DNA from: SZUA-430 sp964647355
GTDB lineage: Bacteria; Pseudomonadota; Alphaproteobacteria; Micropepsales; Micropepsaceae
Direction of reading: 5' to 3'
DNA: 29,911 nucleotides
Assembly (NCBI GenBank): GCA_964647355.1
Contig: CAZYGK010000036.1
Span: 1-29,911 of the forward strand
Position 1 is the stretch's first letter, and the number at the start of each line of letters is the position of its first letter. Below are positions 7,798-13,041 of the stretch, in pieces. Both the position numbers and the translations under genes were made by a program. The notes under the pieces are model-generated. The model searched no databases and had not been told where the DNA came from. It saw only the letters and a list, made by a program, of their open reading frames with translations.

Positions 7798-8344
7798 ACA
7801 GTTCAACCAAGGCTTCCGTACCGGAATCCCCACGCTGATCGAAAACCACCCCCCCACACGACGGATCAAGCACCACCGTGATCTGCACCCCCACGTTCTG
7901 ATCCTTCGCCGCATACAGCCTCGGCGCCATCCGCTCCAGATTCCACTGCGCATTCCGCGCAATCGCCGAATACCTCCCAACCTCCACATTCGTCTCAGCG
8001 CTATCCAGCGCTTCGTCCGCACTCATCAGCCGATCCACCGCATTCCCCGCACTCCACCTCGCCCACTCCACCGGCGAATGCTCTATCAAGTACCCGTACA
8101 CATCCCGCTTGTGAACCCCAAGACGCACCGCAAGCTGCGGCACCGACTCACCCCTCGACAGCGCCTCATACACCGGCCCACAGTCCCCACACAAGTTCGC
8201 CAGCGGATCATCCACCTTCAGCCGGGCATAGTACGCAGCCGACCCCACAGGCAACCCACGCCCAACGTAATACTCCTCCAGCCGCTTCACCCTCTCGGCC
8301 TCATCACCCACCACCCAACTCGCCACCTCCACCTCTCTTTTCAT
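7760..8344 (-). CDS. Terminase small subunit (putative), 3' end overlapping the tRNA
   Basis: A 194-aa protein at the head of the late operon, expected to recognise the packaging site and load large terminase on DNA. Residues about 65-95 (SRGESVPQLAVRLGVHKRDVYGYL) form a helix-turn-helix. The helical middle contains RLMSADEALDSA and ARNAQWNLERMAPRLYAAKD, a pattern I know from small-terminase-like phage proteins ending near an arginine/tryptophan helix and P-x-x-Y. I used the ATG at 8344, with AGGG five bases upstream; a start at 8401 is possible. The last twelve or so codons are read from tRNA sequence and the stop TAA lies in its anticodon loop, so the native C-terminus may have been replaced. 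Confidence 0.65.
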   Translation of the reverse strand: MKREVEVASWVVGDEAERVKRLEEYYVGRGLPVGSAAYYARLKVDDPLANLCGDCGPVYEALSRGESVPQLAVRLGVHKRDVYGYLIEHSPVEWARWSAGNAVDRLMSADEALDSAETNVEVGRYSAIARNAQWNLERMAPRLYAAKDQNVGVQITVVLDPSCGGVVFDQRGDSGTEALVELSQGSSVGRTPGS

Positions 8345-8593
8345 GCGCGCCCTTTTACCCCCACACCAAGCCGAAAAGCAAATCCCTAGAAAACTAGACA
8401 CCGTGGCGCCCTAACGAAAAATTACTTCAGCCGGGCTAATGCCAGTTCTTGAGTAGGCAGGGATGAGTGGCGCCGCCGGCGGGTTCCCTAATGCGGCCCC
8501 CGTCCTGCCGATGAACACCCCCCCCTCGATCCCCTGGCGAGCTGGCTGGCCGCAGTCCTAGACAATTTTCTGTAAGTAAGCACTCACGATTCG

Positions 8594-8609
8594 CATAATG
8601 TCCATTATG
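8594..8609. promoter_or_regulatory. 16-bp palindrome (CATAATG-TC-CATTATG)
   Basis: Perfect 7-bp inverted arms with a two-base centre, AT-rich, about 250 bases upstream of the small terminase start. It is the shape of a dimeric regulator site for late-gene control. It also contains CATAAT on both strands, but I found no matching -35 box at normal spacing on either strand. Confidence 0.45.
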
Positions 8610-8735
8610 TAAACTCGCAAGTCATTGATTACGCTCGATTCACGCCTCCCGTTGCGAGTCATTCCTATCTGCCGACCTCCGATTGTGACAGTCGGGCGCT
8701 CGAAGGCTGCACCCTGGCCGAGCTAGCGCAGCCTT

Positions 8736-8772
8736 GTAGGACGATTCCTACAACGTGTAGGACGAATCCTAC
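8736..8772. promoter_or_regulatory. Twin operator-like palindromes, GTAGGA-N4-TCCTAC, 21 bp apart
   Basis: Two near-identical 16-bp palindromes lie at 8736-8751 and 8757-8772. Both have GTAGGA and TCCTAC arms; the centres are CGAT and CGAA. The 21-bp centre-to-centre distance is two DNA turns, so two protein dimers would sit on the same face and could bind cooperatively. The regulator is unknown; the HTH proteins at 10868 and 14214 are candidates. Confidence 0.5.
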
Positions 8773-8804
8773 GGGCGCGTGGGCGAGAAGGGGGAAAGCA
8801 GAAC

Positions 8805-8843
8805 TGTCCGGCTTTTCGACAGTTAGTGTCGACTTCTCGGACA
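8805..8843. repeat. Nested inverted repeat (TGTCCG / TCGACA / TGTCGA / CGGACA)
   Basis: A 39-bp symmetric element: outer 6-bp arms TGTCCG/CGGACA, five unpaired bases on each side, inner 6-bp arms TCGACA/TGTCGA and a five-base loop. It could be a cruciform or a double operator. No T-tract follows, so it is not a standard terminator. Confidence 0.45.
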
Positions 8844-8849
8844 CTCTGC

Positions 8850-8875
8850 CTAGTTTCGTCTAGTTTCTAGTCTAG
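8850..8875. repeat. CTAG cluster 1 (four copies in 26 bp)
   Basis: CTAG occurs at 8850, 8860, 8867 and 8872. It is very dense for a tetramer usually avoided in proteobacterial DNA, and it lies just right of the nested palindrome. It is probably a protein-binding array. Confidence 0.5.
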
Positions 8876-8885
8876 GCTTGAATAC

Positions 8886-8905
8886 AGGCGCTGTAAGGCG
8901 CTGTA
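8886..8905. repeat. Tandem decamer AGGCGCTGTA x2
   Basis: Two exact head-to-tail copies of a 10-bp unit at 8886-8895 and 8896-8905. A related GGGGCTGTA follows near 8957. They have an iteron-like arrangement within the putative origin region. Confidence 0.45.
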
Positions 8906-8935
8906 ATGATGCTGCCTATGGTTGGGTATAGGCAC

Positions 8936-8990
8936 GGCGCATTGTGTTGACTGTAGGGGCTGTATTGAAGCCGCAGGCGCATTGTGTTGA
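8936..8990. repeat. 15-bp direct repeat GGCGCATTGTGTTGA x2, 40-bp period
   Basis: Exact copies lie at 8936-8950 and 8976-8990, 40 bp start to start (close to four helical turns). They are possibly iterons or regulator sites. The repeats end in TTGA, but neither is followed by a good -10 box. Confidence 0.5.
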
Positions 8991-9112
8991 GTCCTGCGCT
9001 GGCGCTTGCGTTGCCTAGGCGCATGTTGCGTAGTGCCTACGCGCGTGGGCGTGGGCCTGCGCTATGCGTGCGCTCGCGTGCGTGCGTCATGCGCGCATTG
9101 AATTTGATTTAG

Positions 9113-9130
9113 ATCTACATCTACATCTAC
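9113..9130. repeat. Hexamer ATCTAC x3
   Basis: Three perfect tandem ATCTAC units within the most AT-rich part of the region (ATTGAATTTGATTTAG lies just upstream). It could be an unwinding element or a simple slippage repeat. Confidence 0.4.
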
Positions 9131-9136
9131 ATGTGT

Positions 9137-9201
9137 CTAGTCTAGAACTTTCGTCTAGGAAACTGGACAGTTTGTCTAGGAGTCTAGAGATTTGCGTCTA
9201 G
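9137..9201. repeat. CTAG cluster 2 (six copies in 65 bp, mostly GTCTAG)
   Basis: CTAG starts at 9137, 9142, 9155, 9176, 9184 and 9198; each is preceded by GT. Two GTCTAGG copies flank a perfect palindrome AAACTG-GA-CAGTTT at 9160-9173. This looks like a multi-site operator array for a dedicated regulator. Confidence 0.55.
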
Positions 9202-9387
9202 TGAAGATGCAAGGGAGGGATGACAGTGGATAGAATAGTGGAGAAGAGCGGTATAAGTCTGCAAGCGCTTGATTCCTTTGATGCGCTGATCTGTGGATAA
9301 GTCTGCTAATGTTACAAATGTAATGTCATGGGGGTTGACAGTGCTGGATTGACTAGACGATGATTCATTCAACGGCCCAACGGCCAT
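9184..9387 (-). CDS. Possible 67-aa leftward ORF within the control region
   Basis: A 67-aa frame starting MAVGPLNESS, serine-rich at first, then a plausible helix (STDQRIKGIKRLQTYTALL). The ATG has GGGAGG five bases upstream, a very good ribosome site, which is the main reason to list it. Against it: codon use is AT-rich and unlike neighbouring genes, no family is recognised, and it lies antisense to a DnaA box and a rightward promoter. It could be a real small regulator or a chance frame. Confidence 0.3.
   Translation of the reverse strand: MAVGPLNESSSSQSSTVNPHDITFVTLADLSTDQRIKGIKRLQTYTALLHYSIHCHPSLASSLDANL
9292..9300 (-). promoter_or_regulatory. Perfect DnaA box (TTATCCACA on minus strand)
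   Basis: TGTGGATAA on the plus strand is the exact complement of the high-affinity DnaA box. It lies between the repeat arrays and the first early genes, supporting an origin or DnaA-responsive control here. A single site can arise by chance. Confidence 0.5.
9312..9323. promoter_or_regulatory. Palindrome TTACA-AA-TGTAA upstream of the early promoter
   Basis: Perfect 5-bp arms 11 bases before the -35 box of the rightward promoter candidate; the position suits an activator or repressor site. Confidence 0.35.
9335..9364 (+). promoter_or_regulatory. Candidate sigma70 promoter for rightward early genes
   Basis: A perfect -35 TTGACA (9335-9340), an 18-bp spacer and GATGAT (9359-9364, four of six -10 matches). 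It lies about 57 bases upstream of the first plus-strand start at 9421. The -10 is weak, so an activator may be needed. Confidence 0.45.
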
Positions 9388-9420
9388 CGGCGCCTCCCGA
9401 CAGTGGGGCAGGAGAATCAA

Positions 9421-9630
9421 ATGAGCGAGCATCGGCACTACGGGAATCGAATCGTGCAGTTTTGGGAAACCGGAGAAACGCGCCTTGTTGCGCACTGCGA
9501 CAAGGCGGCCGAAGCGTGCAAACTTCTGGACAGAGCCAGAGTGTTGAACGACCAGAAGCGCCGCTACACAGAAGCTGCCCGCACCATAGCGCGTGCCGAA
9601 TCGCTCCCCGGTTTCGCGTGGGTGGACTAG
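9421..9630 (+). CDS. Unknown 69-aa early protein
   Basis: First gene of the rightward operon. It is a basic, mixed protein with V-Q-F-W-E-T-G-E-T-R near the start and a helical ACKLLDRARVLNDQKRRYTEAARTI-type centre. AGGAG lies six bases before the ATG. No family is recognised. Very early phage genes of this size are often host-takeover factors, but nothing in the sequence shows it. It ends in CTAG. Confidence 0.75.
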   Translation: MSEHRHYGNRIVQFWETGETRLVAHCDKAAEACKLLDRARVLNDQKRRYTEAARTIARAESLPGFAWVD

Positions 9631-9632
9631 CC

Positions 9633-9824
9633 ATGAAAGACTGGAAGCATGACGCAATGCAATTCCGCGAAATAGACCGCGCGGGATTGGCCGCGGCCGA
9701 GCGTGAGATAGAGAGAGATAGCAGGCGGGCTCTTGGGTTCCATTACTGCGCTAATCCGCGTTGCCCGGGGTACAAATACAAGGCAAGCGACATTCCGCAT
9801 CCGAAAGAAACTTGCGGAGAATGA
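9633..9824 (+). CDS. Unknown 63-aa protein with C-terminal cysteines
   Basis: The N-terminal two thirds is a charged helix (AAAEREIERDSRRALG). The end carries H-Y-C-A-N-P-R-C-P-G-Y-K-Y-K and a final T-C-G-E, a half zinc-ribbon-like pattern (C-x4-C and a further C). It starts two bases after the previous stop and its TGA overlaps the next ATG. The function is unknown; binding of metal or nucleic acid is only a guess. Confidence 0.7.
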   Translation: MKDWKHDAMQFREIDRAGLAAAEREIERDSRRALGFHYCANPRCPGYKYKASDIPHPKETCGE

Positions 9825-9907
9825 CCATGCTCGCCCTCATCTTCGCGTGCTGCATCATTTCCGGCTGGATCATTTCGCGGCCCATCGTTCGCGCTTTCAA
9901 CGTCTAG
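9821..9907 (+). CDS. 28-aa single-span membrane peptide
   Basis: A very short frame, MTMLALIFACCIISGWIISR and eight more residues, almost all hydrophobic, with two adjacent cysteines and an arginine-containing C-terminus. Its ATG overlaps the previous stop (ATGA), so translation is probably coupled. It is likely an inner-membrane peptide. The role is unknown; an early membrane peptide could modulate the host or exclude other phages. Confidence 0.55.
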   Translation: MTMLALIFACCIISGWIISRPIVRAFNV

Positions 9908-9916
9908 GGGGATTAC

Positions 9917-10108
9917 ATGCGCAAGCTCTATCTGGATCAGTACGGGCACCGATATTTCGCCAGCAGCCTTAAGGAACTCAAGGCGCAAGTTCCCGGCCGC
10001 GTTCAAAAAATGTATGCCGACAAGAAAGACGGCACGACAGTCCATGTTGGGTATGTCATAGGGGACCATTGGCTTAACGCGTTCATCCCGCTTGAAATCC
10101 CGGCATAG
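9917..10108 (+). CDS. Unknown 63-aa early protein
   Basis: A soluble protein starting MRKLYLDQYGHRYFA, with a short helix (SLKELKAQVPGRV) and a beta-like end (TTVHVGYVIGDHWLNAF). It looks like a small alpha/beta domain. GGGGG lies five bases before the ATG. No family is recognised. It is the last gene before a hairpin at 10110-10145. Confidence 0.75.
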   Translation: MRKLYLDQYGHRYFASSLKELKAQVPGRVQKMYADKKDGTTVHVGYVIGDHWLNAFIPLEIPA

Positions 10109-10109
10109 G

Positions 10110-10145
10110 CCGCCAGTCCAAGCGCCTAGTCGGGCGCTTTGGCGG
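10110..10145 (+). terminator. Two-part hairpin after the 63-aa gene
   Basis: Outer arms CCGCCA/TGGCGG enclose inner arms AAGCGCC/GGCGCTT with loop TAGTCG, so a strong stem can form right after the stop codon. Only a TTT lies inside the 3' side and no T-tract follows, so it may be a processing site, RNA stabiliser or weak terminator. Confidence 0.4.
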
Positions 10146-10191
10146 GAAGCCTTCCTGCGGCCGCCTACCGTGAACGGGCATAGGGACTAGC

Positions 10192-10755
10192 ATGAAACCG
10201 ACGAAAGAGCAGATCGTCGCATTGCTGGATGCGTGGATTCGCCAGCGGCCCGGATTGGATTACGGGAACTACGGCGACCCGGTTTCCTACCGCGCCGAAG
10301 TTCGCAGCATCGGCAAAGACTTGCAGCACGCTCGCACGCTGCTTCGCGCCGTGGAATTGTCCGGTATCACGGCCGACGAGCTGGCGGAATCCTTCAACCG
10401 TGCGTATTCCGGGCGCCTGTCGCTGATCGAGCACAAGGGCAAGCCCGCGCTGGACTACTGCACCGGCCAATACTGGCCGACCGAGTACCGGCGCGCCGCC
10501 TGCGCCGTCCTTTCCTCGGCGCTGTGGGCGTACAAGCGCTATCACTGCATGCCGAGGCCCGTTTACATTACTGGCGACGGAAAGAGGTTCGATTCTCAAG
10601 AGGTCGCCGACGCTCACTGTGGCAAGCGCGCTAAAAAAGAAAATGTGATCCTGGCAATCGAGGAGCGCTACCAAGGAATGCGCGCCGGAGACTACCTGCG
10701 CGCCCAATTCCGCCGCGAGTTCGGCCGCGCCATCGCCTCGCGCTGGTTCAACTAG
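10192..10755 (+). CDS. Unknown 187-aa phage protein
   Basis: A largely helical basic protein. The N-terminal helix MKPTKEQIVALLDAWI is followed by DYGNYGD, which I have a sense of from conserved but uncharacterised phage proteins. The middle has tryptophan/tyrosine-rich YCTGQYWPTEYRRAA and the end AQFRREFGRAIASRW. There is no catalytic motif or membrane segment. It follows an 83-base gap with a hairpin and may have its own transcript. The upstream ribosome site is poor (GGGACTAGC), so the start is less certain. Confidence 0.8.
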   Translation: MKPTKEQIVALLDAWIRQRPGLDYGNYGDPVSYRAEVRSIGKDLQHARTLLRAVELSGITADELAESFNRAYSGRLSLIEHKGKPALDYCTGQYWPTEYRRAACAVLSSALWAYKRYHCMPRPVYITGDGKRFDSQEVADAHCGKRAKKENVILAIEERYQGMRAGDYLRAQFRREFGRAIASRWFN

Positions 10756-10763
10756 GGGAATGC

Positions 10764-10868
10764 ATGAAGCCCGAAAAACCAACTGCGCCATTGACAGGCC
10801 GACAATACACCGTCGCGGCCATACTCTACTGGGCGCTCGTCTGGCTCGCTGAACGGATGTTTCGGTAA
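10764..10868 (+). CDS. 34-aa membrane peptide
   Basis: After a short polar N-terminus (MKPEKPTAPLTGRQ) comes one membrane span (YTVAAILYWALVWLAERMF). AGGGG lies five bases before the ATG, and the TAA overlaps the ATG of the next HTH gene (TAATG). Another ATG four bases earlier opens a non-hydrophobic frame, which I reject. The function is unknown. Confidence 0.55.
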   Translation: MKPEKPTAPLTGRQYTVAAILYWALVWLAERMFR

Positions 10869-11104
10869 TGGCGAACCATCCGAACAGGGGCCTTCGCACG
10901 CGCTTTAGCTCGCCTCGGGCGCATGAAGTCAAGCAAGCGCGGGAGGATGCCTACCTGACCGTCGAGCAGGCTGCGGCACGGCTATTCGCTTCGCCTGCAG
11001 CGTGGATGCGTTGGGAATCCGGCGAGCGGCCGATGCATCCGGCCTTCTGGCAACTCTGGAAGATTCGCGCGATGTATCCGCGAATCCTTGACGATCTGGC
11101 CTAG
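10868..11104 (+). CDS. Small HTH (XRE/Cro-like) DNA-binding protein
   Basis: A 78-aa protein with a helix-turn-helix of the Cro/C1 kind: helix 1 HEVKQAREDAYLTVEQAAARL, then SPAAWMRWESGERPMHPAFW, where W-x-x-W-E-S-G resembles the recognition-helix and turn pattern of XRE repressors. It probably binds operators as a dimer; the twin palindromes at 8736-8772 are candidate targets. It is coupled to the upstream membrane peptide. Its stop TAG lies in a CTAG that also supplies the stop of the convergent gene. Confidence 0.65.
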   Translation: MANHPNRGLRTRFSSPRAHEVKQAREDAYLTVEQAAARLFASPAAWMRWESGERPMHPAFWQLWKIRAMYPRILDDLA

Positions 11105-11682
11105 GCTGGAGGTCTAGGAACGGGCGCCTGGGGAGATTCCCCGGCGCCCTTGTCATTTCCGGGCTTTGGGCGCTTGATCGCCGCCCGGACATGCTCTGGC
11201 ATGGGCGACGCGCTTTCCGTCGCTCTCCGGCTCTCCTCGATGGCCTGGGCCGCATTCTCAAGGCTTTGAGCGGCGGGCTGTGGATCTGCTTGCGGAACCG
11301 CGCCATTGGCTCGGGCATTCCTGCCCCGGTTGTCATGCCACCAACGTAGCTTCTGCTCCTTCCGGTCGCTGGCCGACAGAAGCTCACGGTATTTCGCATG
11401 GTTCAGGAGCCGCCAGCCGCCATCAATCGGCTCTATCCTGCGGCCTTCATGGTCAGGTGTACGGGAATAGCGGTCAGGCGCCATAAAGCGCCCTAGCGCC
11501 TCCTGCGCCTGCTCCAGCGTGACGTTCGAGCGTTTCGCCAGCCCAGGCACCGAGGCCCAAATCCTTCCCTCACGGTCACAGGTTGCTAACAGGGTTATCC
11601 ACACCACGCGAACGTGCAAAGGTTCCGTCCAAATGGTCGATTCGGGAAGGGAGCTAAACAGCTTGGAATATGACAGGCTCAT
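11101..11682 (-). CDS. Phage replication-initiator-like protein
   Basis: A 193-aa protein beginning MSLSYSKLFSSLPESTIW, with VRVVWITLLATCDREG, a winged-helix-like IWASVPGLAKRSNVT, and DRYSRTPDHEGRRIEPIDGGWRLLN (about 70-94). I know this arrangement from phage proteins placed with replication genes (O-like or replisome organisers). The C-terminal half (from about 125) is Pro/Ala/Glu-rich and disordered. A perfect DnaA box lies inside the gene, as origins lie inside initiator genes in lambda-type phages. The start overlaps the upstream stop as ATGA. It ends the leftward island, tail-to-tail with the HTH gene. Confidence 0.72.
   Translation of the reverse strand: MSLSYSKLFSSLPESTIWTEPLHVRVVWITLLATCDREGRIWASVPGLAKRSNVTLEQAQEALGRFMAPDRYSRTPDHEGRRIEPIDGGWRLLNHAKYRELLSASDRKEQKLRWWHDNRGRNARANGAVPQADPQPAAQSLENAAQAIEESRRATESASPMPEHVRAAIKRPKPGNDKGAGESPQAPVPRPPA
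11595..11603 (+). promoter_or_regulatory. Perfect DnaA box inside the replication-initiator-like gene
   Basis: TTATCCACA matches the DnaA consensus exactly. It is the second perfect box within 2.3 kb, which is unlikely but not impossible by chance in a window of this size. An origin inside this gene is a reasonable guess. Confidence 0.45.
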
Positions 11683-11858
11683 GGCATGGGCCTCAGAAGG
11701 CAGGCGCGGAAGGCCGCGACCTCGCCCTCGGCGAACCGCACCGACACCTCGACATGATCCCCCACCTTCTCGGCGTAGACAACGGACGCGAAATGGCCGC
11801 TCGGCGTCCTCACAATCTGCCCCGTCTCGTAGTCAAGCGGCGTCTGCTGCCGGTTCAT
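11679..11858 (-). CDS. Unknown 59-aa protein
   Basis: A small beta-rich protein beginning MNRQQTPLDYETGQIVRTPS, with V-V-Y-A-E-K-V-G-D-H-V-E-V-S-V-R-F, which suggests an SH3-like barrel. GGGAG lies eight bases upstream and the stop overlaps the replication gene start (ATGA). Small proteins like this beside replication genes may modulate them, but this one is not recognised. Confidence 0.7.
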   Translation of the reverse strand: MNRQQTPLDYETGQIVRTPSGHFASVVYAEKVGDHVEVSVRFAEGEVAAFRACLLRPMP

Positions 11859-11863
11859 GTGCG

Positions 11864-12217
11864 CTACTCCCGATGCTCTATCGTGATGCTGGCCCGAGGA
11901 TTTGTCTTGTCTATGCCGTGGTACAGATGAAGCTCCCGTACCTGCCGGTCGTTCGCGTAACAGATGCCTTGCAGCGCGTCCAGGAGCACCGAAGGGTCAA
12001 GGTCGGGCCGCTGGCTCGCGTAGTAGATCCAGATGTACGCCCGCAGTTCGCCTTCCATCATCGGCCCGCGATACTGCGCCCTCGCTTGCATGATGGCCGA
12101 CTCCATGTAGCTCCTAGCCTTCTTCGACTTGATGAACGCAGGACGGCCGCGAATCGTCACTAGCTGGCGCGCGTTGGCTTTCGAGGCGGGTTCCCCAAGA
12201 ATCGCCAACCTAATCAT
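11864..12217 (-). CDS. rusA: RusA-type Holliday junction resolvase
   Basis: A 117-aa endonuclease that cuts four-way DNA junctions, used by phages to clear branched DNA before packaging and in recombination. The N-terminal G-E-P-A-S-K-A-N-A-R-Q motif (8-18) is typical. The acidic metal-binding cluster is seen in RPDLDPSVLLDALQG (70-84) and YANDRQV (87-93), giving D72, D74 and D90, which match the D70/D72/D91 spacing of Escherichia coli RusA closely. Length is normal for the family. I used the ATG at 12217, which overlaps the stop of the membrane peptide gene. A TTG at 12238 is the alternative. Confidence 0.92.
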   Translation of the reverse strand: MIRLAILGEPASKANARQLVTIRGRPAFIKSKKARSYMESAIMQARAQYRGPMMEGELRAYIWIYYASQRPDLDPSVLLDALQGICYANDRQVRELHLYHGIDKTNPRASITIEHRE

Positions 12218-12320
12218 CGTCGGACGCCAACTCTGCAATAACGGCCACGATCCAAATTAGCGTAAACGCAGGAACCAGGAAAATAAATATAGCCACGCAA
12301 GTCTGGAGTAATGCGCCCAT
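12210..12320 (-). CDS. 36-aa membrane peptide
   Basis: One long hydrophobic segment (CVAIFIFLVPAFTLIWIVAV) with an acidic end (ELASDDD). The ATG shares its A with the upstream stop (TAATG) and follows GGAAGGGAAG, a good site. It overlaps the RusA start by eight bases. It is probably an inner-membrane peptide of unknown role, one of three such tiny proteins in the early region. Confidence 0.6.
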   Translation of the reverse strand: MGALLQTCVAIFIFLVPAFTLIWIVAVIAELASDDD

Positions 12321-12505
12321 TACTTCCCTTCCCACTTCGCAACAGTTTCCGCCCGCTCGCGCAGCCTTCGCTCGAGGAATAGCTGCGCCTTGTCGGCGTA
12401 GTTCTGCGCATTAGCAACGCGCCGATCCGCAAGGGCAAGCTCACGCTTCATCCTGACGCCTTCATCGTAGACGCGCGGAACCTTGACCTTGATCGAATCA
12501 TTCAT
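12320..12505 (-). CDS. Unknown 61-aa helical protein
   Basis: Starts MNDSIKVKVPRVYDEGVRMK, then a long basic-acidic helix (VANAQNYADKAQLFLERRLRERAETV) likely to form a coiled coil. GAGGAGG lies just upstream, inside the previous gene, with an ATGA overlap. No family is recognised. Confidence 0.72.
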   Translation of the reverse strand: MNDSIKVKVPRVYDEGVRMKRELALADRRVANAQNYADKAQLFLERRLRERAETVAKWEGK

Positions 12506-12786
12506 TTCGCCTCCTCGCACGCCTTCTTGATCCGCTTGTAGTCCTGCATGATCGCGGAGATCCTGTCCCATGCCGCCCGCTCATCCAGCTTGTCCTGCTC
12601 GGCAACGCGCTGCGCGCTGGCAAGCGTTTTCTTCGACGCGACCAAGCGCGTCACCGCCCGCTTGTGCCGACTCACCGCAGCATCCAGCTTCGCCTCCGCA
12701 GCCTTCAACTTCTCCTGCGCCTTCGACATGCGAGCAGGCCGCGCCTTCACCGTCATGTGAACCCGAGGGAGGTCAAGTAGGCTCAT
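12502..12786 (-). CDS. Unknown 94-aa coiled-coil protein
   Basis: From about residue 20 the protein is an almost unbroken heptad-like helix rich in K, A, E and R (KAQEKLKAAEAKLDAAVSRH and DERAAWDRISAIMQDYKRI). The N-terminus MSLLDLPRVHMTVKARPAR is basic. I chose 12786, with AGGGG upstream and an ATGA overlap, over a longer start at 12897 that reads the neighbour. It may be a DNA- or protein-binding accessory; not recognised. Confidence 0.72.
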   Translation of the reverse strand: MSLLDLPRVHMTVKARPARMSKAQEKLKAAEAKLDAAVSRHKRAVTRLVASKKTLASAQRVAEQDKLDERAAWDRISAIMQDYKRIKKACEEAK

Positions 12787-13037
12787 TGCCCCTCGTTCCT
12801 CTGCATGAGGTGCTTGAGCAGTGCATTGGAGCCAATCATGGCTTCCGCCATCACAGCATAACCAGTTATTCCACCCTTGATCGGATACTTGTGCCAAATG
12901 TACCGGGGAGCAACTGGCGCGTTTCGCGCCCCCCTCAAGCGACGGTCTATGTCCTTTACTCTTTCGACCGGTTCAATGCGCGGAGCGCGCATCGTGTAAG
13001 CCATGAGTTCCGAAAGCGTTTCAGGACGCTTATGCAT
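12783..13037 (-). CDS. Unknown 84-aa basic protein
   Basis: Starts MHKRPETLSELMAYTMRAPR with GGAGG seven bases upstream. The middle RRLRGARNAPVAPRYIWHKYP is basic, and a moderately hydrophobic helix follows (GITGYAVMAEAMIGSNALL). It could bind nucleic acid. No family is recognised. It is coupled to the next gene by ATGA. Confidence 0.72.
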   Translation of the reverse strand: MHKRPETLSELMAYTMRAPRIEPVERVKDIDRRLRGARNAPVAPRYIWHKYPIKGGITGYAVMAEAMIGSNALLKHLMQRNEGQ

Positions 13038-13041
13038 TGCG

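Larger units (their letters stand above)
8345..9420. promoter_or_regulatory. Divergent intergenic control region, possible origin
   Basis: About 1.08 kb between the leftward late operon and the rightward early operon with no convincing long gene. It holds several perfect palindromes, tandem and direct repeats, two dense clusters of CTAG (a tetramer that is normally rare in proteobacterial DNA), a perfect DnaA box, three ATCTAC hexamers in AT-richer DNA, and a sigma70-like promoter pointing right. Together these look like a regulatory hub and perhaps a replication origin. The individual elements are listed separately. I could not place a convincing late (leftward) promoter. Confidence 0.7.

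Noticed and set aside
8594..8609. Palindrome as the late promoter (CATAAT as -10)
   Set aside because: No acceptable -35 box at 16-18 bp on either strand, so it was kept only as an operator-like palindrome.
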